Shown one piece after another: positions 43,435 through 51,503 of a stretch of DNA of 64,000 nucleotides; within the stretch, counting starts at the first letter, position 1; each line of letters opens with the position of its first letter. The stretch is from UBA4744 sp963717135 (GTDB lineage Bacteria > Actinomycetota > Acidimicrobiia > Spongiisociales > UBA4744), in assembly GCA_963717135.1 (NCBI GenBank), contig CAVQVN010000004.1, forward strand, positions 62,001-126,000, written 5' to 3'. The position numbers and the translations under genes were made by a program. The notes beneath the pieces were generated by a model, which searched no databases, was not told the origin of the DNA, and was given only the letters and a program-made list of their open reading frames with translations.

Positions 43435-44760
43435 ATGACGCCACCCAACTCGCCGCAATCTGCCAGCGCGGCCCTCTACGACAGGGCCCAGAAGGTCCTT
43501 CCCGGAGGGGTGAGCCGGAACACCGTGCTTCGATCCCCTCATCCGCTGTACGCGGATTTTGGGGAAGGTGCTCGAGTAACCGACATTGAGGGCGTCACCA
43601 GAATCGACTTCTCCAACAACATGGCGTCACTCATCCACGGCCACGCTCATCCGGTCGTCGTTGATGCGGTTGTCGATCAGATCCGCAAAGGCACGGCCTT
43701 CATGCTGGCCACCGAGGCCGAAGTCCGGTACGCAGAACATCTTTGCAGCCGTAATGCCGGATTCGAACGCATTCGCTTCGCCAACTCAGGAACCGAAGCA
43801 GTGATGAGCTCCCTGAAGGCTGCCCGGGCCTTTACCGGACGTCCCAAGATCGCCAAGATCGAAGGCGCCTATCACGGGCTTTACGACTACGCCGAGGTGA
43901 GCCAGACCGCCACCCCCGCCAACTGGGGGGAATACGAACGACCGGCCAGTGTCCCGGTGGCGCAAGGCACTCCATTCCGGGCCCTCGAGGACGTGGTCGT
44001 GATCCCGTTCAACGATCCCGAAACCGCAACCGCAATCTTGAACCGTCACGCCGACGAAATCGCCTGCGTGCTGGTCGACGTTCTGCCTCATCGAGTTGGG
44101 CTCGTGCCGGCGACCCCCGAGTTCGTAAAGGCGCTCCGCCAATGGACCCTCGCTCACGATGCCTTGCTGGTCTTCGATGAGGTGATCACCTTCCGCTCCG
44201 AGTACGGCGGGGCTCAGGAGTGGTACGACGTGCGCCCCGACCTGACCGCCCTGGGCAAGATCATCGGCGGGGGTTTCCCGGTCGGTGCACTGGCCGGGCG
44301 AAGCCAGGTCATGGACGTGATGGATCCGCGCAGCAGCCAATATCGTTTTCCGCACTCCGGCACCTTCTCGGCCAATCCGGTGACGATGACCGCGGGTCGC
44401 GTGACGATGGAATTGTTCGATCGCGAGGCGGTGGCGCGGGTCAACCGGCTCGCCGACCGGGCTCGCCGCGGAATCGAGGAGGCCATACTTCGTACCGGGA
44501 TCCCGGCCTGTGTGACCGGGGCCGGGTCGTTCCTCCGGGTACACATGAAACCCAACGCCCCGCGACACTATCGCGATGCTTTTGTCTCCCCGGAAGAAGG
44601 GCACTCCATCCGGGTGCTCCTCGACCACCTCCTCGACGAAGGTTTCATCCTGATCAACACTCTCTCGGCCACGATCTCGACCCCGATGATCGAACGCGAC
44701 ATCGACGATCTGATCGAGGCGATGGAATCCGGGTTCCGCAAACTCGAGGCAATGCTCTAA
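43435..44760 (+). CDS. Class III aminotransferase, beta-amino-acid/GSA-aminomutase-like
   Basis: A 441-aa fold-type I, class III PLP enzyme. PLP Lys in ALGKIIGGGFPVG, Asp in LVFDEVITFRSEYGG, GTEAVMSSLKAARA for phosphate binding. The N-terminal LPGGVSRNTVLRSPHPLYADF resembles glutamate-1-semialdehyde aminomutase and beta-amino-acid transaminases; the Arg after PGGVS sits where beta-phenylalanine transaminases bind the substrate carboxylate (from memory). ATG 43435 is used, since GAGGA lies 7 nt upstream and earlier ATGs at 43378 and 43417 overlap subunit B. Likely makes a 3-oxoacid from a beta-amino acid. Confidence 0.85.
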   Translation: MTPPNSPQSASAALYDRAQKVLPGGVSRNTVLRSPHPLYADFGEGARVTDIEGVTRIDFSNNMASLIHGHAHPVVVDAVVDQIRKGTAFMLATEAEVRYAEHLCSRNAGFERIRFANSGTEAVMSSLKAARAFTGRPKIAKIEGAYHGLYDYAEVSQTATPANWGEYERPASVPVAQGTPFRALEDVVVIPFNDPETATAILNRHADEIACVLVDVLPHRVGLVPATPEFVKALRQWTLAHDALLVFDEVITFRSEYGGAQEWYDVRPDLTALGKIIGGGFPVGALAGRSQVMDVMDPRSSQYRFPHSGTFSANPVTMTAGRVTMELFDREAVARVNRLADRARRGIEEAILRTGIPACVTGAGSFLRVHMKPNAPRHYRDAFVSPEEGHSIRVLLDHLLDEGFILINTLSATISTPMIERDIDDLIEAMESGFRKLEAML

Positions 44761-44884
44761 TCACCGAGAGCCCCGGGCTGCAGGGCAAAACCCGGATTTG
44801 CTGATGATCGACCCAAGCCGGCCCGGGTCTTCCCGTTCCTGAGGACCTTCCAGGAGCCCGGCCTGGGAGGGTTACCATAGTGCG

Positions 44885-45023
44885 ATGCCCCGGGCCCTGA
44901 TCCTGGGCGGTACCGGGCTGGTCGGGTATGCCGGGTGACCTCGTCGACTCAGGAGTGCAGTTCTTATCGATCGATCGGACAGATCTCGATCATCTGGCCC
45001 GCCGGGCGGGCTCAGCTCCTTGA
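44885..45023 (+). pseudogene. Decayed N-terminal fragment of an NAD-dependent epimerase
   Basis: A short frame MPRALILGGTGLVGYAG ends at TGA 44936-44938, but the next frame (+1, from 44934) continues GDLVDSGVQFLSIDRTDLDHLA up to TGA 45021-45023. Together they read as the Rossmann start of an extended SDR/epimerase (GGTGLVG, then the second strand with acidic residue). The rest of the gene is missing. Its end overlaps the -35 box of the ilv promoter. The preceding 120 bp after the aminotransferase show nothing recognisable. Confidence 0.7.
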
Positions 45024-45048
45024 CATAGCCGCCTCTTTCCCGCATACT
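45020..45048 (+). promoter_or_regulatory. Promoter of the ilvBNC-leuAB operon
   Basis: TTGACA (45020-45025), 17-bp spacer, CATACT (45043-45048). Start of transcription is expected near 45055, only about 7 nt before the leader ATG, consistent with leaderless initiation common in Actinobacteria. Confidence 0.72.
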
Positions 45049-45061
45049 CATCCGCTCAATC

Positions 45062-45097
45062 ATGCAAGCAATCAATACCGTCCTCGTACTTACCTAG
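45062..45097 (+). CDS. ilv leader peptide (MQAINTVLVLT)
   Basis: An 11-codon frame with Ile, Val, Leu, Val, Leu codons (ATC, GTC, CTC, GTA, CTT), rich in the end-product amino acids of the operon. Its stop TAG is 27 nt upstream of the terminator stem, with a hairpin between. The peptide has no function by itself: ribosome stalling at low charged tRNA would decide which hairpin forms. It lacks a ribosome site and is probably translated leaderless. Confidence 0.78.
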   Translation: MQAINTVLVLT

Positions 45098-45122
45098 CGC
45101 ACGCGTCGCAAGACGTGTGCGC
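45097..45122 (+). promoter_or_regulatory. Attenuator hairpin 1
   Basis: Stem GCGCACGCGT / ACGTGTGCGC (10 bp with one G-U pair) around CGCAAG, beginning at the leader stop codon. It is the pause or competing structure of the attenuator. An alternative antiterminator pairing was not determined by eye. Confidence 0.65.
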
Positions 45123-45124
45123 CG

Positions 45125-45156
45125 CCCTCCGTTGCCAACAAGCCGGAGGGTTTTTT
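45125..45156 (+). terminator. Intrinsic terminator of the ilv attenuator
   Basis: Stem CCCTCCG / CGGAGGG (7 bp) around a 12-nt loop, followed by six T at 45151-45156. It lies in the leader upstream of ilvB, 24 nt before the start codon. Confidence 0.85.
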
Positions 45157-45179
45157 CATACCCAAAGAAGGGAATGGCG

Positions 45180-46883
45180 ATGAGCACCATTACCGGCGCA
45201 CAAGCCCTCATCAAGGCACTCGAATACGAAGAAGTCGAGATCGTGTTCGGGGTACCCGGCGGCGCCATCCTCCCCGCCTACGACCCGATCCTCGACAGCC
45301 CGATCCGACATATCCTGGCCCGGCACGAACAAGGCGCCGGACATATGGCCGAGGGATACGCCTGGGCCACGGGAAGGGTCGGGGTGGCGATGGTCACCTC
45401 CGGTCCGGCGGCCACCAACATGGTCACGCCGCTGGCCGATGCGCTGGTCGATTCAGTACCGATGGTTGCCATCACCGGACAGGTGGCCACCAATGCGGTC
45501 GGCAATGACGCCTTCCAGGAGGCCTACACGACCGGGATCACGATGTCGGCAACCAAACACAACTATTTTGTCACCGACCCCCGCGACATCCCCGACGTGA
45601 TCCACGAGGCGTTCCACATAGCCGCCACCGGAAGGCCGGGTCCCGTCCTGGTCGACCTGCCCAAGGACGTGTTGAACGCCGAGCTGGTCTGGCACAAGCC
45701 TGCCCAGCTGAATCTGCCCGGTTACAAGCCGACCGTCGATGCCCACCCGCGCCCGATCAAAGAGGCGATCAAACTGATCGAAGCCGCCCAGCGACCGGTT
45801 CTATACGTCGGCGGAGGAATCATCAAAGCCTGCGCCCATGAAGAGTTGCTGCGATTCGCCGAGGCCACCCAGATCCCGGTCGTGACGACGTTGATGGGCC
45901 GAGGTGCCATCCCGGATCTGCATCCGCTGGCGCTCGGGATGCCCGGCATGCACGGCAACTACACCGCCGTCACCGCCATGCAGAAATCCGACCTCCTCGT
46001 CTCAATCGGGGTTCGGTTCGACGACCGGGTGACCGGCAACCCCGCCACCTTCGCACCCGGGGCCAAGGTCATCCATGCCGACGTCGACCCGGCCGAGATC
46101 GGCAAGGTGCGGGCCGCGGAGGTCCCGATCGTGGGTGATGCCCGGCGGGTCCTGCAGCAATTGCTCGAGAAATGGGACCACGAAACCACCCCCGACCGTC
46201 GGGCGTGGCTGGACACCGTGCACGGGTGGCAACGCGACTTCCCGCTGCACTACGACCAGCAATCCGACGGACCGATCAAGCCCCAGTACGTGGTCGAGGA
46301 GCTGTATCGCCTGGCGGGACCCGACACCATTCTCGTCTCGGGAGTCGGACAGCACCAGATGTGGGCGTCGCAATACTGGAAGTTCAGTCAACCGCGCAAG
46401 TGGATCAACTCGGGCGGGCTCGGAACGATGGGCTTTGCTGTTCCGGCCGCCGTCGGCGCCAAGGCCGGAAGACCCGATGATCTCGTCTACGCCATCGACG
46501 GGGACGGGTGCTTCCAGATGACGCCTCAAGAGCTCATCACTGCCTCGGTCGAGAGTATCCCCATCAAGGTGGCGATCCTCAACAACGGCGCTCATGGCAT
46601 GGTCAAGCAATGGCAAAACCTCTTCTACGGGGGACGTCTATCGGCCGTCCATCTGGGCCGGGAGGTGCCCGACTACGTGAAACTGGCTGAGGCGATGGGT
46701 TGTGTCGGGTTGCGAGCGGAAAGCCCGGAAGAGGTTGGCCCCGCCATCGAGAAGTCGCTGGCGATTGACGACCGCCCGGTGGTGGTCGAGTTCGTCACCG
46801 ACACCGAAGAGATGGTATTCCCGATGGTCCCGGCGGGTGGGTCCAACGACGACATCATCTTGAGCAGAGAGGACCTGCCATGA
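45180..46883 (+). CDS. ilvB: Acetolactate synthase, large (catalytic) subunit
   Basis: A 567-aa thiamine-pyrophosphate enzyme making acetolactate (valine/leucine route) or acetohydroxybutyrate (isoleucine route). The catalytic Glu is in ILARHEQGAGHMAEGYA, the TPP motif runs from GDGCFQMTPQELIT to LNNG, and RFDDRVTGN binds FAD. AGAAGGG lies 7 nt before ATG 45180, preferred over ATG 45174. First structural gene after the attenuator; overlaps ilvN by ATGA. Confidence 0.97.
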   Translation: MSTITGAQALIKALEYEEVEIVFGVPGGAILPAYDPILDSPIRHILARHEQGAGHMAEGYAWATGRVGVAMVTSGPAATNMVTPLADALVDSVPMVAITGQVATNAVGNDAFQEAYTTGITMSATKHNYFVTDPRDIPDVIHEAFHIAATGRPGPVLVDLPKDVLNAELVWHKPAQLNLPGYKPTVDAHPRPIKEAIKLIEAAQRPVLYVGGGIIKACAHEELLRFAEATQIPVVTTLMGRGAIPDLHPLALGMPGMHGNYTAVTAMQKSDLLVSIGVRFDDRVTGNPATFAPGAKVIHADVDPAEIGKVRAAEVPIVGDARRVLQQLLEKWDHETTPDRRAWLDTVHGWQRDFPLHYDQQSDGPIKPQYVVEELYRLAGPDTILVSGVGQHQMWASQYWKFSQPRKWINSGGLGTMGFAVPAAVGAKAGRPDDLVYAIDGDGCFQMTPQELITASVESIPIKVAILNNGAHGMVKQWQNLFYGGRLSAVHLGREVPDYVKLAEAMGCVGLRAESPEEVGPAIEKSLAIDDRPVVVEFVTDTEEMVFPMVPAGGSNDDIILSREDLP

Positions 46884-47380
46884 GTCAGCACACGTTGTCG
46901 GTCCTCGTCGAGAACAAACCCTCGGTGCTGGCCCGGGTATCCCTCCTGCTCGCCCGGCGCGGCTTCAATATTCACTCGATGGCGGTCGGCCCGACTGCCG
47001 ATGAAGGCCTGTCGCGCATGACCATCGTGGTCGATGCGCCTGAGATGGAGCAGGTCAAGAAGCAGCTCCACAAACTGGTCAACGTCGTCCGAATCACTGA
47101 ACTGGATCCGGCCGAGTCGCTCGAACGGGAAATCATGTTGATCCGGGTGGCGGCCAATCCCGGCAAACGTGGAGAGATCCTCGAAATCTCCTCGATCTTC
47201 AAAGCAACCGCCATCGATGTCGGACCGACGAGCATTGCCTTCACCGTCAGCGGCGAACCACGCAAGATCAATGATTTTGTTGAACTGGTCCGTCCCTACG
47301 GAATCGTGGAGTTGGTCAAATCCGGTCGTATTGCGATGGCCCGGGACCTCAAGAGCCGCAAACTGAAAGCAATCGGGTGA
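46880..47380 (+). CDS. ilvN: Acetolactate synthase, small regulatory subunit
   Basis: A 166-aa subunit with an N-terminal ACT domain (LSVLVENKPSVLARVSLLLARRGFNI) and a second ACT-like C-terminal half (IMLIRVAANPGKRGEILE). It gives valine feedback inhibition to IlvB. Translationally coupled to ilvB. Length typical. Confidence 0.96.
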   Translation: MSQHTLSVLVENKPSVLARVSLLLARRGFNIHSMAVGPTADEGLSRMTIVVDAPEMEQVKKQLHKLVNVVRITELDPAESLEREIMLIRVAANPGKRGEILEISSIFKATAIDVGPTSIAFTVSGEPRKINDFVELVRPYGIVELVKSGRIAMARDLKSRKLKAIG

Positions 47381-47390
47381 AGGAGAACTG

Positions 47391-48398
47391 ATGGCGACGA
47401 TCTATTACGACCAGGACGCCGACCCGTCGGTAATCAAAGCCCGGCAGGTTGCCGTGATCGGCTACGGCAGCCAGGGCCATGCCCACGCACTCAACCTGAA
47501 AGAGTCCGGAGTCGACGTAATCGTGGGTCTTCGGGAAAGCTCATCGAGTTGGGCGGACGCCGAGGGAGCCGGGCTGACGGTCATGACTCCCGCTCAAGCA
47601 GCGGCCGGGGCCAATGTGGTCATGTTGCTGGTACCCGACCAGCACATGGCCGACCTTTACAACGCGGAGGTCGCGCCCAATCTCGATGCAGGGGACGCGC
47701 TGTTCTTTGCTCATGGTTTCAACATCCACTTCGATGTGATCGACGTGCCCGGCGACGTCGATGTGGTGATGGTTGCTCCGAAAGGACCCGGACACCTGGT
47801 CCGGCGCACGTACACGGAAGGCTCTGGGGTGCCGTGTCTGCTGGCCGTCCACCAGGACCCCACCGGCAACGCTCACGCTCTCGGATTGTCCTACGCATGG
47901 GCCATCGGAGGGACGCGGGCGGGAGTGCTGGAAACCACGTTCAAGGAAGAAACCGAGACGGATCTCTTCGGAGAACAGGTGATCCTGTGCGGAGGTGTGT
48001 CTTCGCTCATCAAAGCGTCGTTCGAAACGCTGGTCGAGGCCGGCTATCAGCCGGAATCCGCCTATTTTGAGACTCTCCATGAACTGAAACTGATCGTCGA
48101 TCTCCTCTACGAGGGCGGCCTCTCGTATATGCGGTACTCAGTTTCCGATACCGCCGAGTACGGCGACTACACCCGGGGGCCGCGCATCGTCACCGACGAG
48201 ACCCGGGCTCAGATGAAAGAGATCCTCGGCGAGATCCAGTCGGGTGCATTCGCCAACGAATGGTTGGCTCAGGCCCGGGAAGGTGCGCCGTATCTTCTCG
48301 AACAACGACAAGCCAACCGTCACCACCCGGTCGAAGAGGTGGGAGCGGAGCTCCGCAATATGATGCCGTTCCTCACCCCTAAGAAGCCACCGGAATGA
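47391..48398 (+). CDS. ilvC: Ketol-acid reductoisomerase
   Basis: A 335-aa class I enzyme. NADPH-binding AVIGYGSQGHAHALNLKESG, metal-site Glu and Asp in AETDLFGEQ-like ETETDLFGEQVILCGG, and YSVSDTAEYGDYTRGP. Converts acetolactate to dihydroxyisovalerate. AAGGAGA precedes the ATG, 10 nt after ilvN. A GTACCCA-type heptamer array starts 2 nt after the stop. Confidence 0.97.
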   Translation: MATIYYDQDADPSVIKARQVAVIGYGSQGHAHALNLKESGVDVIVGLRESSSSWADAEGAGLTVMTPAQAAAGANVVMLLVPDQHMADLYNAEVAPNLDAGDALFFAHGFNIHFDVIDVPGDVDVVMVAPKGPGHLVRRTYTEGSGVPCLLAVHQDPTGNAHALGLSYAWAIGGTRAGVLETTFKEETETDLFGEQVILCGGVSSLIKASFETLVEAGYQPESAYFETLHELKLIVDLLYEGGLSYMRYSVSDTAEYGDYTRGPRIVTDETRAQMKEILGEIQSGAFANEWLAQAREGAPYLLEQRQANRHHPVEEVGAELRNMMPFLTPKKPPE

Positions 48399-48399
48399 C

Positions 48400-48606
48400 G
48401 TACCTAGTACCCAGTACCCAGTACCTAGATCGATTCTCAGGATCCGCCGGCGGCTTACTCGCGCTTTAACGGCCGGGCGGCCTACTCGCCGACCCGGCCA
48501 ATCAGAGCCGCCAGCTACCAGCAGCCAGCACCCTGGCTGACCACCAAGTGATAGCAGGCGGACATCCACCTACTGGAGACTGAGAACTGGAAACTGGAGA
48601 CTTGAA
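48400..48606. repeat. ilvC-leuA gap with three heptamer arrays
   Basis: GTACCTA, GTACCCA, GTACCCA, GTACCTA occupy 48400-48427, directly after ilvC. CAGCTAC, CAGCAGC, CAGCACC occupy 48512-48532. ACTGGAG, ACTGAGA, ACTGGAA, ACTGGAG, ACTTGAA occupy 48572-48606 and include the leuA TTG start (48602). No separate terminator or promoter is convincing in the 203 bp. Confidence 0.85.
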
Positions 48607-50143
48607 ATGCAACGACCGCCTCATCATTTTTGACACAACTCTGCGCGACGGCGAACAGGCGCCGGGTATCGCGCTCACCCCGGACGAGAAAGTAGCCATC
48701 GCCGGGCAGTTGGCCCGGCTCAAAGTCGACGTCATCGAGGCGGGTTTTGCCGCCTCGTCTCCGGGTGATTTCGAGTCGGTAGCCCGGATTGCCAACGAGG
48801 TGAAGGGTCCGGTCATCGCCAGCCTGGCCCGGACCCATCCCGACGACATCGACCGGGCCTGGGATGCGTTGAAAGGCGCTGAGAAGGCTCGCATTCATGT
48901 GTTCAACTCGACTTCCCCGATCCACATGGAGCGGATGCTGAAGATGACCCCCGAACAGGTGATGCAGTCCGTCATCGAGGGGGTCAAACGGGCCAGGAGA
49001 TACTGCGACGATGTGGAGTTCTCGCCCCAGGATGCCACCCGCTCAGATGCCGATTTTGTGGTGGCCGTCTGCCAGGCTGCGGTGGAAGCCGGCGCCACCA
49101 CTATCAACATCCCCGATACGGTCGGATATGCGACTCCCGCCGAGTTCGTGGAGCTGATGAGCCGCGTCTACGACGAGGTCCGGGGCGGGCGCGACTATGT
49201 GATCATCTCCACCCATTGTCACAACGACCTCGGCCTGGCGGTGGCCAACTCCCTGGCCGCTATCGCGGCCGGGGCCCGCCAGATCGAAGGCGCCATCAAC
49301 GGGATCGGCGAACGGGCCGGAAACACCTCAACCGAAGAGATCATCATGGCGATCAAGACGCGCCAGGACCGCTTCGGGGTCGAAATCGGGGCGGACACCA
49401 CCCAGATCCTCGAGACCAGCCGTCTGGTGTCGAGATTGACCGGATATCCCGTGCAGTACAACAAGGCCGTGGTCGGACGAAACGCCTTCGCTCACGAGTC
49501 GGGAATCCATCAGCACGGAGTCCTGCAGGATCGTGAAACCTACGAGATCATGGACGCCGCCTCGGTTGGGCAGGAGAGCCAGATCATCGTCGGCAAACAC
49601 TCGGGACGGGCAGGCTTCGCCGAGGCCTTGCGAAAAATGGACATCGCTCTCGACGACGATGATTTCAAACGGGTGTTTGCCCGGGTGAAGGAACTGGCCG
49701 ACCGCAAGGTGGAGATCACCGAAGAGGAGATCCGGGCCATCGTCGCCGATGAAGCTCGGGAAGTGGACGAGGTCGTTCGGTTCGTCTCCATGAAGGTTGC
49801 CGGAGGCAGCACCATCGATCCGCAAGCATCCGTGAAAGTCGAAGCGCGCGGTCTGACCCTCGAGTTTGAGGGCGAGGGCGACGGAATGGTCCACGCCACC
49901 TTCGATGCCCTCAAGAAGGCGTTTGGAATCGATGCCAAATTGGTCGACTACCGGGTAGTTCCCATCACCAAAGGCGCCGACGCCATGGCGGAGATCAACG
50001 TGGTCGTGCGGATGGGCGGCGAGATCTATGCCGGCCGGAGCGTCTCGACGGATGTGGTGGAGGGTTCCGCCCGGGCCTTCGTCCATGCCCTCAACAAAGC
50101 GGCCCGGACGGTGATCTCCGACACGGTCATGGATACGCTCTGA
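48602..50143 (+). CDS. leuA: 2-isopropylmalate synthase
   Basis: A 513-aa DRE-TIM acyltransferase starting leucine synthesis. FDTTLRDGEQAPG, the metal His pair in ISTHCHNDLGLAVAN, INGIGERAGN and the C-terminal allosteric domain (from about residue 390) are present. No ATG or GTG is in frame before the motif. TTG 48602 has GGAG only 2 nt away; CTG 48587 has a GGAG 8 nt upstream and is an alternative adding five residues. Both lie inside a heptamer array. An ATG at 48607 is out of frame. Confidence 0.94.
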   Translation: MKCNDRLIIFDTTLRDGEQAPGIALTPDEKVAIAGQLARLKVDVIEAGFAASSPGDFESVARIANEVKGPVIASLARTHPDDIDRAWDALKGAEKARIHVFNSTSPIHMERMLKMTPEQVMQSVIEGVKRARRYCDDVEFSPQDATRSDADFVVAVCQAAVEAGATTINIPDTVGYATPAEFVELMSRVYDEVRGGRDYVIISTHCHNDLGLAVANSLAAIAAGARQIEGAINGIGERAGNTSTEEIIMAIKTRQDRFGVEIGADTTQILETSRLVSRLTGYPVQYNKAVVGRNAFAHESGIHQHGVLQDRETYEIMDAASVGQESQIIVGKHSGRAGFAEALRKMDIALDDDDFKRVFARVKELADRKVEITEEEIRAIVADEAREVDEVVRFVSMKVAGGSTIDPQASVKVEARGLTLEFEGEGDGMVHATFDALKKAFGIDAKLVDYRVVPITKGADAMAEINVVVRMGGEIYAGRSVSTDVVEGSARAFVHALNKAARTVISDTVMDTL

Positions 50144-50154
50144 TCGGAGAGTGG

Positions 50155-51216
50155 ATGGCGAAATACGACCTGGGCGTTATCGGCGGGGACGGAGTGGGGC
50201 CGGAAGTCACGGCTCAGACGCTCAAGGCCGTCCGTGCGGCCGGGGATCGCTTTGCGTTCTCGATCGAGACGACCGAGTACGACCTGGGGGGTTCCCGTTA
50301 CTTGCGGACAGGCGAAGTGTTGCCCGAGTCGGTTCAGACCGAACTCGGCACGCACGACGCCATCCTGCTGGGAGCGGTGGGCACCCCCGAGGTACCGCCG
50401 GGGGTGCTGGAACGCGGATTGCTGCTGAAGCTGCGATTCGATTTCGACCAGTACGTGAATCTGCGGCCGGTGAAGCTGTATCCAGGCGCACCAACGCCGA
50501 TCAAGGACCTCACCCCCGATCGGTGTGACCTGGTGGTCGTGCGGGAGAACACCGAAGGTCTGTACACGGGAGTAGGCGCCTTCCACCAGAAGGACACCGC
50601 CGAGGAAGTGGCCACCCAGGAGTCGATCAACACCCGCCGGGGAGTTGAACGGGTGATTCGATACGCCTTCGATCGGGCAGTCGAGAGACGGGGACGTCTG
50701 ACGCTGTGCCACAAGACCAACGTTTTGACGTACGCAGGAGATCTGTGGCAGCGGACGGTGGACGAGGTGGCGGTGGAGTACCCGGCCGTGGAGGTCGACT
50801 ACGTCCACGTCGACGCCATGTGCCTCTACCTGGTGACCCAACCCGAGCGTTTCGACGTGGTTGCGACCGACAACCTGTTCGGGGACATCATCACCGACCT
50901 GGGCGCGGCCGTGCAGGGCGGGATGGGCTTGGCAGCCTCCGGCAACCTCGACCCGGAGCGGCGCTACCCATCGATGTTCGAGCCGGTGCACGGCTCGGCC
51001 CCCGACATAGCCGGAAGAGGCTGGGCCAACCCGGTCGCCGCGGTGCTATCTGGAGCGATGTGTCTCGATCATCTGGGTGAAAGCGAGGCGGCTCGCTCCC
51101 TTGAACAGGCGGCCGCCTCGGTGATCCCCGAATTGGGATCGATGGGCGGACCCAGCATGGGGATGACAACAGATCAGATCGGGGACCTGATCGCAGAACG
51201 AGTCTCTTCCCCCTGA
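50155..51216 (+). CDS. leuB: 3-isopropylmalate dehydrogenase
   Basis: A 353-aa beta-decarboxylating dehydrogenase. VIGGDGVGPEVTAQTLK, VVVRENTEGLYTGVG, the metal-site Asp in DNLFGDIITDLGAAVQGG and FEPVHGSAPDIAG. It is the leuA neighbour, 11 nt downstream, but leuC and leuD are not in the window. Its last codons and stop lie inside a dispersed palindromic element. Confidence 0.96.
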   Translation: MAKYDLGVIGGDGVGPEVTAQTLKAVRAAGDRFAFSIETTEYDLGGSRYLRTGEVLPESVQTELGTHDAILLGAVGTPEVPPGVLERGLLLKLRFDFDQYVNLRPVKLYPGAPTPIKDLTPDRCDLVVVRENTEGLYTGVGAFHQKDTAEEVATQESINTRRGVERVIRYAFDRAVERRGRLTLCHKTNVLTYAGDLWQRTVDEVAVEYPAVEVDYVHVDAMCLYLVTQPERFDVVATDNLFGDIITDLGAAVQGGMGLAASGNLDPERRYPSMFEPVHGSAPDIAGRGWANPVAAVLSGAMCLDHLGESEAARSLEQAAASVIPELGSMGGPSMGMTTDQIGDLIAERVSSP

Positions 51217-51261
51217 AAAGAGGAAAGTACCCGAGCAAAGCGAGGGGATGGGGGTCAAGCG
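51205..51261 (+). repeat. Dispersed palindromic element, copy B (contains leuB stop)
   Basis: CTCTTCCCCCT / AGAGGAAAG arms, then TACCCGAGCAAAGCGAGGGG and ATGGGGGTCAAGCG. The leuB stop TGA (51214-51216) lies in the loop. More GGGAGGGG/CCCCTCCC stem-loops (with TTTCAGGGAGGGG words) follow up to about 51425; no gene is present between 51217 and 51503. Confidence 0.8.
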
Positions 51262-51460
51262 ATAGCCAGACGGTCCCGCGGCAAGGCCTGACCCTCCCTT
51301 GTCTCGCCCTTCGGGCGAGCCTTCCCCTCCCTTTCAGGGAGGGGTGTTTTGACCTCCCTGCACCGCTCCCTTCAGGAGCGGCGTCCCCTTCCTTTCAGGG
51401 AGGGGGTCTGAAAGGGAGATGGGGTCGGCCAAACGGATTCGTGCGGCCGGAGACGACCGA

Positions 51461-51490
51461 GAACCGGGGCTCTTGGGCCCCGGTTCTTCT
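51461..51490. terminator. Bidirectional terminator between convergent genes
   Basis: GAACCGGGGC / GCCCCGGTTC perfect 10-bp stem around a 6-nt loop, followed by TTCT. Lies between leuB (plus strand) and the membrane protein gene (minus strand). Confidence 0.78.
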
Positions 51491-51503
51491 ATCGCCGAAC
51501 GTT

